From contig JAGYJQ010000012.1 in assembly GCA_018401935.1 (NCBI GenBank), positions 1-64,000 on the forward strand: a stretch of 64,000 nt of DNA, given 5' to 3'. The position numbers and the translations under genes were made by a program. The notes below the pieces were generated by a model, which worked only from the letters and a program-made list of their open reading frames with translations, was not told where the DNA came from and made no database searches. Positions 35,001 through 43,660 of this stretch are shown here, piece after piece; the first letter of the stretch is position 1; every line of letters begins with the position of its first letter. The DNA comes from Balneolaceae bacterium (GTDB lineage Bacteria; Bacteroidota; Rhodothermia; Balneolales; Balneolaceae).

Positions 35001-36161
35001 ATGATCTATTTGGATTACGCAGCAACCACACCCATGAGCGAGCAGGCCTTAAGTACTTATGCTAAAGTTGCCAGAGAATATTATGGGAATGCGAGTAGTT
35101 TGCATGAAGAAGGCACTCGAGCCCAACAAATTGTTACAGCATCTAAGCAAGTCATTGCCCAAGGTTTAGGGGCTTCTGGGCGGCATCTACACTTTGTAAG
35201 TGGGGCCACGGAAGGAAATTTTTTGGCCATTTATTCTTTGTTAGAATCGGTAAAGCAACAAGATCCCAGCAAGAATCATATTTTATGTTCTCCAATTGAA
35301 CATGATTCGGTTCTTCGGGTAATGAATAGGCTGGTAGCTGAGGGGTGGGAGGTAGAGTACTTACCCCTTTTAGACGATGGAAGAGTATGCGTCAATCAAC
35401 TCAAAGAATCATGTGCCGAGTCTACGGCCTTAATCGCAGTACAGCTCGTTAATTCCGAGTTGGGAACGCATCAACCCGTGGGAGAAATTGCGGAAATAGC
35501 ACGGAAAATGGATATAAAAGTGCATTGTGATGCTGTTCAGGCATTTGGGAAAATACCCATCGATGTGCAAGCGTTGGGAGTTCATTCACTAAGTATATCG
35601 GCGCATAAAATTTACGGACCTCAGGGTATTGGTGCCGTATGGTTAGACCCAAAAGTGGAATGGAACGGATTTTTTCCAAGCTCTACCTCTAAGAAATTTA
35701 GACCAGGTACATTGGCTGTTCCATCGATTGCTGCTTTTGCCGCCGCCACTAAAGGAATGATTGACGAAATGGATGCCGAATTTGTGCGGGTACAACATCT
35801 CCGAACGGCTTGGATAAAGGCGCTAGGGGATATGCCAAAACCACCGATTATTGAGGGGGCGGAGGGAGTGAATCATCAAAGCCCGTTCATCCTAGGGCTT
35901 CGTTTTCCTGGTATGGAAGGGCAATTTTTAATGCTGGAGTGTGATCAGGCGGGTGTGGGTATCTCGACCGGTAGTGCCTGTCAGTCTGGAACGGATGAAC
36001 CTAATGTTAGCATGAAGGCGCTGGGTAGGAGTGAGCAAGAGGCTAGAGAGTTTGTTCGTTTTTCTTTTGGCAAGGGCCATTATATTGAGGAAATACCTCA
36101 TATTATTGAGAAAATTCGTACTATTATAAATCGACATTATTCTCATATATCGACTTTTTAA
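35001..36161 (+). CDS. Cysteine desulfurase, IscS/NifS family
   Basis: A 386-residue PLP enzyme that takes sulfur from cysteine for Fe-S clusters or thio-modification. The N-terminus MIYLDYAATTPM is typical. The PLP lysine lies in SISAHKIYGPQG and the catalytic cysteine in STGSACQSGTDEP. The short catalytic loop and the SHK-type lysine place it in group I (IscS/NifS-like). It is divergent from nadC/nadA; in B. subtilis a NifS-like desulfurase adjoins the nad genes and matures NadA, and the same relation is plausible here. No iscU or tRNA thiolase gene adjoins it. Confidence 0.92.
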   Translation: MIYLDYAATTPMSEQALSTYAKVAREYYGNASSLHEEGTRAQQIVTASKQVIAQGLGASGRHLHFVSGATEGNFLAIYSLLESVKQQDPSKNHILCSPIEHDSVLRVMNRLVAEGWEVEYLPLLDDGRVCVNQLKESCAESTALIAVQLVNSELGTHQPVGEIAEIARKMDIKVHCDAVQAFGKIPIDVQALGVHSLSISAHKIYGPQGIGAVWLDPKVEWNGFFPSSTSKKFRPGTLAVPSIAAFAAATKGMIDEMDAEFVRVQHLRTAWIKALGDMPKPPIIEGAEGVNHQSPFILGLRFPGMEGQFLMLECDQAGVGISTGSACQSGTDEPNVSMKALGRSEQEAREFVRFSFGKGHYIEEIPHIIEKIRTIINRHYSHISTF

Positions 36162-36185
36162 TGTTCAATTAAACGTAACTCCATC

Positions 36186-36803
36186 ATGTTTTTTAATCGA
36201 CTTTCTCTTTTGAGTTTTGTAATTCTATTTGTAATGGCTTGCGGCCCGTCCGAAGCACAACAAGGTAGCGATCAAATTACCACTGCTTCTGGTTATACAC
36301 CGGAAATCAATCCTAACCCGGATGCACCCGTTCAAATCGTCAAATTTAGCGACTATCAGTGTCCTGCCTGTAAGTTTTTTGTTCCAATCGAAGAGAAAAT
36401 AAAAGAGGACTATGGCGATCAGGTTAGTATTGTAACCAAACATTTCCCACTGTCCATGCATCCGTATGCCCATGTTGCTTCTAGATCGACTGAAGCGGCG
36501 CGTAAACAAGGTAAATACAAGGAAATGCACGATAAAATATTTGAAGGACAAGAAGTTTGGTCCAAAGGGAATGCCGAACGATTGTTTATTGGCTATGCCG
36601 AGGAAATTGGCTTGGATACGGAAGTTTTCGCTTCCGACATGAATTCGGCCGAAATGAATCAAATTGTCATGGAGCAGCGTAAAGAAGGTGTTCGATTGGG
36701 TGTGAATGCTACCCCCACATTTTATATTAATGGGATAAAAGTAGAAAACAATCCCCAGACCTATATGGGATTTAAAGTCTTAATTGATCGCGAATTGAAT
36801 TAA
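36186..36803 (+). CDS. DsbA-family thiol-disulfide lipoprotein
   Basis: A 205-residue protein with a lipoprotein signal, MFFNRLSLLSFVILFVMACG (Cys about residue 19). The thioredoxin-fold active site is CPAC in FSDYQCPACKFF, and the cis-proline loop is NATPTFYING. This is the DsbA/BdbD-like (Thioredoxin_4) group, which oxidises or isomerises disulfides of exported proteins. It starts 24 bp after the desulfurase gene, and the carbonic anhydrase gene follows after 50 bp, so an operon is likely. Confidence 0.88.
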   Translation: MFFNRLSLLSFVILFVMACGPSEAQQGSDQITTASGYTPEINPNPDAPVQIVKFSDYQCPACKFFVPIEEKIKEDYGDQVSIVTKHFPLSMHPYAHVASRSTEAARKQGKYKEMHDKIFEGQEVWSKGNAERLFIGYAEEIGLDTEVFASDMNSAEMNQIVMEQRKEGVRLGVNATPTFYINGIKVENNPQTYMGFKVLIDRELN

Positions 36804-36853
36804 GGGTTGGGGCTATTTATTCATTTCTGGTCACATTAACCCGATAAAAATCG

Positions 36854-37402
36854 ATGATACAAGCATTTTTAGGCGTTGAGCCTACCATTAATCCTTCCGC
36901 ATTTATTGCCGATAGTGCTGATATCATCGGTGACGTTCATATAGGCGAAATGTCGAGCGTTTGGTTTAACGTTACCATTCGGGGCGATGTGAATAAGATT
37001 CGAATTGGTAATCGTTCGAACGTTCAGGATAATGTGTGCATTCACGTGATGAACCAAACGGGTCCAACGCTAATTGCCGATGAAGTGACCATAGGTCATG
37101 GGGCAGTGGTCCATGGATGTACGATTCAAAGCCGTGTTTTAGTGGGAATGAATGCCACCTTACTCGATGGATGTGTGGTGGAATCGGATGTCATCGTCGC
37201 TGCAGGCACCCTGGTTCCACCCGGTAAGGTGTTGGAAGCGGGTTATTTGTATATGGGCTCACCTGCAAAAAAGGTGCGCATGTTGACTGAGCAGGAGCGG
37301 GTATCTATTGGTGATTATGCAGGTAATTATGTACGATACAGCCGCGTGTATAGGGGAGAGCACTCGTATACGGAAAACCCATTCTATCGCCGCGACCTTT
37401 GA
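36854..37402 (+). CDS. Gamma-class carbonic anhydrase-like protein
   Basis: A 182-residue left-handed beta-helix protein (hexapeptide repeats from residue about 12 to 140). The putative zinc-ligand histidines lie in VCIHVMN and IGHGAVVHGC. The C-terminal GYLYMGSPAKKVR is typical of the YrdA/PaaY group. Members are carbonic anhydrases or carnitine-related acyl enzymes; the zinc-site residues are all present here. The stop codon overlaps the TTG start of hemW by 4 bp (TTGA), showing translational coupling. Confidence 0.88.
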   Translation: MIQAFLGVEPTINPSAFIADSADIIGDVHIGEMSSVWFNVTIRGDVNKIRIGNRSNVQDNVCIHVMNQTGPTLIADEVTIGHGAVVHGCTIQSRVLVGMNATLLDGCVVESDVIVAAGTLVPPGKVLEAGYLYMGSPAKKVRMLTEQERVSIGDYAGNYVRYSRVYRGEHSYTENPFYRRDL

Positions 37403-38307
37403 GCGGGATTTATGTTCATATCCCATTTTGCAAGCAGGCCTGTTCGTATTGTGATTTTTATTTTGTCACTAAATCGGATCAGAAGGAAAACTTTGTTCAG
37501 GCCTTAATAGCAGAAATTGCTGCCCTTGAAGGACAGGTATTTACAGAGGAAGTGGTTAAGAGCGTATATTTTGGTGGAGGCACACCCTCGTTGTTAACTA
37601 CAGATCAATTGGGGCGTATTATCACCGAATTGGAACGGGTGTTTACGCTTGAACTGGACGAACTAACCATTGAAATGAATCCCGATAATGTGACGCCTGA
37701 TTATTTGAAGGCTTTAAAAGATTGTGGGTTTGATCGCATTAGTATGGGTGTTCAGAGTTTTTCTGAAAAAAGTTTGAATTTTATGAATCGAGCGCATAAT
37801 CGAACTCAAGCCTTGCAGGCATTAGAAGATATTGTGGCATCATCGTTTCAAAATTATACCGTTGATCTGATTTATGGCCAACCCGATCAAACGAGTGCCG
37901 AACTACTAGAGGATATTGACCAACTCATGGTGTTCAATCCTCCCCATATTTCGGCATATGCCCTTACCATCGAGCATAATACTCGTTTAGCAAAGCAAGT
38001 AGAGTTAGGTAGAGTGAAGCCGGCCGATGATGATGAGGTGGCTGATCAAATGGATCTATTGGCTAGATCTCTGGTGAATTATGGACTCGACCGATACGAA
38101 GTGAGTAGTTTTGCAAAAGCGGGGTTTCAGGCGAAGCATAATCAAATATATTGGGATCATGGAAATTATTTAGGCCTTGGTCCAGGAGCTCATTCCTTTT
38201 GGTGGCCAAAAACACCTGTTGAGAAAGAGGGATTAATGGGCGATGATGCGGGGTTTTTTAAGGGTTTATCATCTGAACAAGCAATAGTTGCGATGGTCCA
38301 ATCCTAA
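37399..38307 (+). CDS. hemW: HemW-like radical SAM protein, C-terminally truncated
   Basis: A 302-residue protein related to the heme chaperone HemW (formerly 'oxygen-independent coproporphyrinogen oxidase'). The radical SAM cysteines are present in PFCKQACSYCDF. GGGTPS, MGVQSF, NYTVDLIYGQP and GLGPGAHSFWW follow in the family order. HemW is normally about 375-380 residues; here the C-terminal HemN_C domain is missing, and the frame ends about 45 residues after GAHSFWW in unrelated sequence. A 2.4-kb decayed region begins right there, so the gene was probably cut by a rearrangement. The start is TTG, overlapping the upstream stop. Activity is doubtful. Confidence 0.8.
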   Translation: MSGIYVHIPFCKQACSYCDFYFVTKSDQKENFVQALIAEIAALEGQVFTEEVVKSVYFGGGTPSLLTTDQLGRIITELERVFTLELDELTIEMNPDNVTPDYLKALKDCGFDRISMGVQSFSEKSLNFMNRAHNRTQALQALEDIVASSFQNYTVDLIYGQPDQTSAELLEDIDQLMVFNPPHISAYALTIEHNTRLAKQVELGRVKPADDDEVADQMDLLARSLVNYGLDRYEVSSFAKAGFQAKHNQIYWDHGNYLGLGPGAHSFWWPKTPVEKEGLMGDDAGFFKGLSSEQAIVAMVQS

Positions 38308-38618
38308 AGACCTGTCTCAATAAGACCAATGAATACCAACAGAGCATGTATACTCTTTGTTGAATCAATTAGCGAGCGAATAAGGGAAGAATATATATGG
38401 CTTGACTGCGAACCAGTCACGGATTTGATCGTAATGTATTGGGCCGAACGGTATAAATTATGTTAAGTGTGATGGGAAACAACAAAAAACCGATTAGAGC
38501 TTGATTAAAGATGGAAAAATAAGCCAAAAATGGTGAGGTTTTAGCCTTACCTGAGAAGGTATACATTACTGATTATATAGCCTGGATTTGGTTGAGCTAA
38601 TTGAAATAGATTCATTTA

Positions 38619-38930
38619 TTACATGGTGTTTGGATAATACACCGAAGCACTACGGTAGCTTTGCGCCAAGTCTTGTTTCCCAGCATTTTCATAGGCTTTG
38701 GCTACATGTAGGCATACGCGCAAGCTGCCTCTTTCAAGCCTGCTGAATGAGCCAGGAGCAGCCACACATTAGGAATGGATAGGGTAGTACCATCGGCAAT
38801 ATCATCAGGATTTTGACTGGTACTAAAGTTTCAAACAGAAGCACCCAGAGTCGGATTACCAAATTTCTTGAGCCAAGGTTGTAGAGTCCGATTGTGTCAA
38901 ACGAACACTTACTAGGTGGAAGTGACTGGA
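38619..38930 (-). pseudogene. Relic with LysM-like domain and helical tail
   Basis: Joining two minus-strand frames gives VSVRLTQSDSTTLAQEIW, then FGNPTLGASV and SQNPDDIADGTTLSIPN. This is the pattern of a LysM domain (TLxxIAxxxxGNPxxxxxIxxxNPDxIxxGxxLxIP). A helical tail AKAYENAGKQDLAQSY in another frame follows and stops at 38619. At least two frameshifts and two in-frame stops interrupt it. LysM domains of this kind occur in peptidoglycan-binding proteins and in phage-tail-like baseplates. Confidence 0.4.
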
Positions 38931-38953
38931 TGGGGTGGGAGGATTTGAATTAC

Positions 38954-39342
38954 TTACATTGTAGAATTTAACGATGGGCTGGGGGTATTTGAATTACTAT
39001 TTGATTCAGTTGTAGAGCTGGATCTATTGGAATCTGAGTTAGTTGTGTTTTGACTAGTTCCTCTGGTCAAGCCAGCGAGTTGTACTGCTGGATGGATCTT
39101 CAGGAATAGTGGTTGAACAATTTGACACTTGATCGACGCTACTAAATCGGTCCATGAAACCTTAATAAATAGTCGATCGGTATTATTGCCAATCAAAACC
39201 GCTTACTAATAGTAAAGAACCCTGATAAGACTACCAGGAATAAATATGTTTTTGTCGAAGCTAATGATATTTTTCGTGCCAGGCGTTACCAGTCCCGATT
39301 TTGAATTAATACTTTTGATAGCCGTGTTGAGTCTTCGTCCAT
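38954..39342 (-). pseudogene. Broken frame of unknown identity
   Basis: From an ATG at 39342 (MDEDSTRLSKVLIQN), a frameshift leads into a segment reading GLVTPGTKNIISFDKNIFIP. Two stops in a row follow, then an open part (NNTDRLFIKVSWTDLVAS) that ends in a serine/asparagine-rich tail. I do not recognise the family. Confidence 0.35.
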
Positions 39343-39350
39343 TGAACTAA

Positions 39351-39965
39351 TTAAACCTTAAGCAAGTCTCCTTCATCGACAGGTAGGCATGTTTTTGTTT
39401 TATTCGTTTCGACAGCATCCTCTGGGCTGTTGGAGCTTGAAAATTTGCTTTTGAGGGCTTCTAGTGGGGCCTGACTAACGCAGTTGGAACGTTCAGGCGA
39501 GGTGAGAATAGAGGGTAGGAACTTATTGTTTTCCTTTTGAATCCACCTTTCTGAGCTGTTTCGTTTTGATCGGTTACCTCCTCCTCTTCCTCCCTCTATA
39601 CGAATATCTAATGAACCACCCATCATTTCCTTCTTTTTTTGCTGAATTAGCTGCTCTAATTCATCTAATAAAGCGGGACTTTTGTGCATCCTCTGATAAA
39701 TTTGTTTCCAGTTCAGGATTATTAGTAGAGGTAATGGGATGCCCAGGCGGTTTGAATTCAACCGGTTTTTCGCTTTGTGCCTGAGTCTGAGCTTGTCTGA
39801 GACTCAATCTCATCTAAAAGCGCAGCAAAAGAATTATTGGTTTTTTCCATCTGCGTTTTTTGTGACCCTATGTTGTTCAGCGTTGGAACGGGTGTTATCT
39901 TCCGCTCCACTGGAGGCATGTGTATCTGTTTTCTCGTTTTTCTTTGCCGCGGGATTGAGACCCAT
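39351..39965 (-). pseudogene. Broken gene for a hydrophilic low-complexity protein
   Basis: Three frames joined in order read MGLNPAAKKNEKTDTHASSG, then NSFAALLDEIESQT, then SEKPVEFKPPGHPITSTNN, then SPALLDELEQLIQQKKKEMM and a glycine/arginine-rich segment. The repeated ALLDEIE/ALLDELE helix pattern across frames shows common ancestry despite frameshifts. The function is unknown. Confidence 0.4.
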
Positions 39966-40021
39966 TTCTATTTCCCTGAATGTAATACTTCCGCTTTTTT
40001 ATGCTCATTTTCCTGATTAAC

Positions 40022-40285
40022 CATTTCCTGGCTAATTTTTTATGGGGCGGAGTAAAATTCATTCGCTTGTGAGCGGGAATAATTATACTTCGGGCTGCGT
40101 CCCTCCCGATCAAGGCAACCTCAGATAATAAATCGCCCAAACCCTGTTATAGTCGCTTTCCTCTACTAATGGCTACTTCGGTAACTGTTTCAGACAAGGC
40201 CTGAATAAAATAACTTTGCCTCATTACTAATTCCGGCTTTGCAGCGAATAACCTCGATGAGCTCACTCATTTCTTTTATACTCAT
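40022..40285 (-). pseudogene. Relic of an HU-family DNA-binding protein
   Basis: The frame from the ATG at 40285 reads MSELIEVIRCKAGISNEAKL; a +1 shift then gives FIQALSETVTEVAISRGKRL, a stop, and GLGDLLSEVALIGRDAARS followed by IIIPAHKRMNFTPPHKKL. In order these match the HU fold: the LIDxIAxxAxIS helix, the TVTEAL helix, the GFGTFxVxxRxAR strand and the IPAxxxxxFxPxKxL arm end. One frameshift, one stop and a short deletion make it non-functional. Confidence 0.5.
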
Positions 40286-40750
40286 AATCCTGCCCCTTTT
40301 ATCCCCTTTTCTTTAACCGCTTTGGTGGGTGTGAATTGTACAATCACTTTAGGGGTACCCGCATTTTTTTCTTGTAATGCGGATTATAGGCTGCTATTAA
40401 GATCCTCGTTCGCGGGTTTCAAATTGCCCTAAGGTTTTCAGGTAATTGTAGGGAATTTGCCGTAATTCGTCGCACATTAGGTCAATAAGAGCTAATCGTT
40501 CTTCTGTTTCCCGCTTTTTAGAAAGCGATAGTTGCGTACTTAATTCACTGACTAGGCGCCTTGTTCATAGTACTGCGAGTTTAATCCTGGGTCATATATT
40601 GATTTACACGGGCCCTGCCAAGGCTGTTATTTAATAAGGGTATAATTTGATACAGCTGTTATACAAATAGATGATAATATTTTGTATGATAGCTTTTTTA
40701 CATCAAAAATAAAATAAATGACCGTAAAAAAAGCGGTGATACCATATATA

Positions 40751-42538
40751 TTATCGCAAAACCGTCATTATTTTAGAAGAAACTTGGTTGCTTGTTTGCA
40801 CTCTGTATACATATGTACCGGAAGATAGCGACGATGCATCGAATGTATAGCTAGTTAATCCCGCATTGGCTCGACCCCTAAAAACGGTCATGCTATGGCG
40901 ACCTAATAGATCAAAAACATCGATACTCAGGTCGGTTCTACTTGGAAGCATAAGTTCGATGGTTGTTCGATCGGAGGCGGGATTGGGATAATTTTGCTTA
41001 ACCACAATATCCTCTCCCAGTGTATAATCACTCAGCAAAAGTTCAAAATAACCATTTACTTGTTCATTGGTGTTGGTCACGATGATCCCAAGTTTTTTCA
41101 CTTCTTCCCAATTGATCCCAAGGCGATTTTCTTCCCATGAATTAATGGGGGATGCAGTATTTAACTGTTTAAAAGTTGGCGGAGCATCATTCAGATAGGC
41201 AAGTACACCGACGCTTATAGCCGCATCATCGACCATGGAATGAATGCGGGCAAAACTCCCAGGGACATCATCAACAATGACTTCGTAATATCGGCTAGAC
41301 ATTCGGCTTAAATCACCTGTAATTTTCCCCTCTTCTTGAGAATCTAGAACGTGATCAGGTACTGATGAACCCAAATCAATTGCAAACTCGGTTAAGGTAT
41401 TGGTAATAAAGGGATCAGGATAAAAGGCACTTTCTTCGAAGCCAAATGAGGGGTATATGGAGTTATTTCCTGAGGCATAGTGGAATGCATAGGCCTGCAA
41501 TAAGGTAGTTTTCCATGACCTATTCTTTGTTTCTAAGGTTTGTTGGGCGGCCTGGAGGAAAGTAATCTGTGGGTCCTCAGCAATTAACTCCCAAGACAAA
41601 GGCCAAAAATCAGCACCTATTGTTTCGTGGAAATAAAGTGCAAAGGTAACGTCTTCATAGGAGCCTGGAATCAAGCTTCGATGCGCTTGTGTAAAAAGAT
41701 CAGTTGAAAAGTTATCGATGTAGTTGTAGTAATCATTGACATTATCATAAACCACTTCCTCCATGAGCGTTGCGTCCATTTCGGCCCATTGGTCTGTTTC
41801 ACCCTGCCAATTATTTTGTATGTATTGAATAGCATGCTTGAATTCATGGGCAATGGTGACTTGAAGGGCTCCTTTCGCTTGATTTTCTGGATGATCGTTC
41901 GGTGGAAATCCAGCAAAGTCATTCTCGCTATAAATACAGGTACTGGTCGAATTAGCTCCGCAGGCAAAAATACCGCTTCTCGATGTGTTGGTAAGCCCAT
42001 AAATCCCATAGGAGGACATATCTTTTAGGTAGATATCGTAGCTAGCTCCAACAGGGATTGGATCGGGATATCCAAGTTCATTGATTTGGAGTTGATAGGA
42101 GGAGTCTGCAGCTTCAGCCGCCCACTCTACAAAATCAGGAATTCCGTCTTCATTGGCATCCATATTGGGCACGGCATCTATCCCATTAGTAACATAATGA
42201 ATGATAAATTTCCCAGATTCAGAGAGGTATTGTTGACGCTCATTTACGAGTTTTGAGGTTGCCATAAGGGTTGGTCCTTGATCAAATAGATGGCCAAAGC
42301 GTTCCATGGCTAATGAGTCATCTTTAAGAAAAGGGGTTAGACATTTGGTGAAGGCCTCCGTTGGTCTTACTTGAGATAATACGGTTACTTCAGAGGATTC
42401 GCGGGGTGAGACATATTCTGTCGTAGTCTGGGCAGTGATGGGTACACTAAGCCCAACGAATCCTAGACAAATGAATCCTATAAGAAAAACAAGGGAAAGT
42501 GGACAAATAAAAAAAGGGTGGGTCTTTCTGTATCCCAA
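40751..42538 (-). CDS. Secreted metalloprotease, MXAN_6640-like, with T9SS sorting domain
   Basis: A 595-residue protein with a signal peptide (residues about 12-37, ending PITAQ). FIIHYVTNGIDAVPNMDANE followed by DGIPDFVEWAAEA and YDIYLKD is the conserved N-terminal part of the MXAN_6640 putative metalloprotease family. The zinc motif is H231-EFK-H235, with E253 or E260 in the following helix (WAEMDATLMEE) as a likely third ligand. The last 80 residues are a T9SS sorting domain (NYPNPASDRT ... TYVYRVQ), so it should be a surface or extracellular protease. It is bounded downstream by the decayed region. Confidence 0.85.
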   Translation of the reverse strand: MGYRKTHPFFICPLSLVFLIGFICLGFVGLSVPITAQTTTEYVSPRESSEVTVLSQVRPTEAFTKCLTPFLKDDSLAMERFGHLFDQGPTLMATSKLVNERQQYLSESGKFIIHYVTNGIDAVPNMDANEDGIPDFVEWAAEAADSSYQLQINELGYPDPIPVGASYDIYLKDMSSYGIYGLTNTSRSGIFACGANSTSTCIYSENDFAGFPPNDHPENQAKGALQVTIAHEFKHAIQYIQNNWQGETDQWAEMDATLMEEVVYDNVNDYYNYIDNFSTDLFTQAHRSLIPGSYEDVTFALYFHETIGADFWPLSWELIAEDPQITFLQAAQQTLETKNRSWKTTLLQAYAFHYASGNNSIYPSFGFEESAFYPDPFITNTLTEFAIDLGSSVPDHVLDSQEEGKITGDLSRMSSRYYEVIVDDVPGSFARIHSMVDDAAISVGVLAYLNDAPPTFKQLNTASPINSWEENRLGINWEEVKKLGIIVTNTNEQVNGYFELLLSDYTLGEDIVVKQNYPNPASDRTTIELMLPSRTDLSIDVFDLLGRHSMTVFRGRANAGLTSYTFDASSLSSGTYVYRVQTSNQVSSKIMTVLR

Positions 42539-42604
42539 GGTGGTACTTCCTTCTATTTTATGATTATCTTTATGTCAGTAAAGGAATTATCTAAGTTATA
42601 AACT

Positions 42605-43597
42605 ATGTACGAAGTTATACTCTATTACCATTTTCATGAAATTGTGTTGCCCGAGGAGTTCTGCAAAGCACACAAGGCTAAATGTAAAGAATTAGGCCTT
42701 AAAGGTCGTATTTATATTTCAGAAGAAGGCCTTAATGGTACCGCCTCCGGGAGTTTGGAGCAAATAGAAGCATATAAACAGTATGTATGGTCTCTACCTG
42801 GTTTTGATCAAACGGAATTTAAGCAGGAGTCCTATGACGAAGTACCATTTGCAAAGTTGATTTGTAAAGTGAGAAAAGAAATCGTTTCCTTACATGTCGA
42901 TGGGGTGGACCCTAAAGAGGGAGGGAGGCATCTGAAACCACATGAGTGGCGAGCAGTTCTCGAATCCGATGAAGATCATGTGATCATAGATGTGCGGAAT
43001 AATTACGAATCAAGAGTCGGCCACTTTAAAGGGGCAATAAAACCCGATGTCAAAAACTTTTTTGATTTTCCAGCTTGGTTAAAAACAGCGGACATACCTA
43101 AGGACAAAAAAGTACTTATGTATTGTACGGGGGGTATTCGGTGTGAGAAGTTTTCGGTACTTATGAAAAAAGAAGGCTGGGAGGATGTGAACCAGTTGCA
43201 TGGTGGAATTTTAAACTATGCGTACAAAGAAGGAGGGGAACATTTCAAAGGGAAGTGTTTTGTATTTGATGATCGTCTTGTAGTGCCAGTCAATCCTAAT
43301 GATTTAGCGCCGATTGCCCATTGTGAAATTACGGGGAAGCCAGCCGATAGTTATGTTAACTGTGCTAATATGGAGTGTAATAAGTTGTTTATTTGTTCGG
43401 AAGAGGGAGCACATTTGATGGAGGGCTGCTGTAGTGAGGAATGTAAAAAAAGTGAATATCGGAGGCCGTTTGATCCAGAACAAGCTTTTCAACCTTTTAG
43501 AAAGTGGTATAATTACTTTGATGAAGAGTTTAAAGAACGAAATAAAGAGTGGATCAAAAAAGCCGAAGCCGAAGAACCTAACGGGTGCCTTTCTTGA
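42605..43597 (+). CDS. trhO: tRNA uridine(34) hydroxylase (rhodanese domain)
   Basis: A 330-residue protein of the YceA/TrhO family, which hydroxylates uridine 34 in tRNA with molecular oxygen. The N-terminal domain carries GLKGRIYISEEGLNGT. The rhodanese domain (about 125-220) includes IDVRNNYESRVGHFKGA and the active-site loop YCTGGIRCEKFS. A cysteine-rich C-terminal part (NCANMECNKLFICSEEG, CCSEECK) probably binds zinc. The length is normal for the family, and the start ATG lies just after the divergent protease gene. Confidence 0.93.
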   Translation: MYEVILYYHFHEIVLPEEFCKAHKAKCKELGLKGRIYISEEGLNGTASGSLEQIEAYKQYVWSLPGFDQTEFKQESYDEVPFAKLICKVRKEIVSLHVDGVDPKEGGRHLKPHEWRAVLESDEDHVIIDVRNNYESRVGHFKGAIKPDVKNFFDFPAWLKTADIPKDKKVLMYCTGGIRCEKFSVLMKKEGWEDVNQLHGGILNYAYKEGGEHFKGKCFVFDDRLVVPVNPNDLAPIAHCEITGKPADSYVNCANMECNKLFICSEEGAHLMEGCCSEECKKSEYRRPFDPEQAFQPFRKWYNYFDEEFKERNKEWIKKAEAEEPNGCLS

Positions 43598-43660
43598 TTA
43601 ATCTAAACTCATATTAAGAGAGTCTAAGCGAGAATGAATAAGCCCAGGTTCGCATAAGAC

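Larger units (their letters stand above)
38308..40750. other. Decayed 2.4-kb segment with broken minus-strand frames
   Basis: No intact gene is visible between truncated hemW and the metalloprotease gene. Six-frame reading shows at least four successive minus-strand coding remnants, each interrupted by frameshifts and stops: an unknown frame near 40390-40600, an HU-like relic (40022-40285), a hydrophilic protein (39351-39965), an unknown frame (38954-39342) and a LysM-like relic (38619-38930). On the plus strand only a 45-codon frame starting MNTNRACILF at about 38331 is seen. The most likely reading is an old mobile or prophage-like insert that also removed the end of hemW. No integrase, transposase or terminal repeat is recognisable. 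Confidence 0.65.

Noticed and set aside
39566-40020. Plus-strand frames inside the decayed region
   Set aside because: Coding character (protein-like composition and family patterns) is on the minus strand; the plus frames are complements of those relics.
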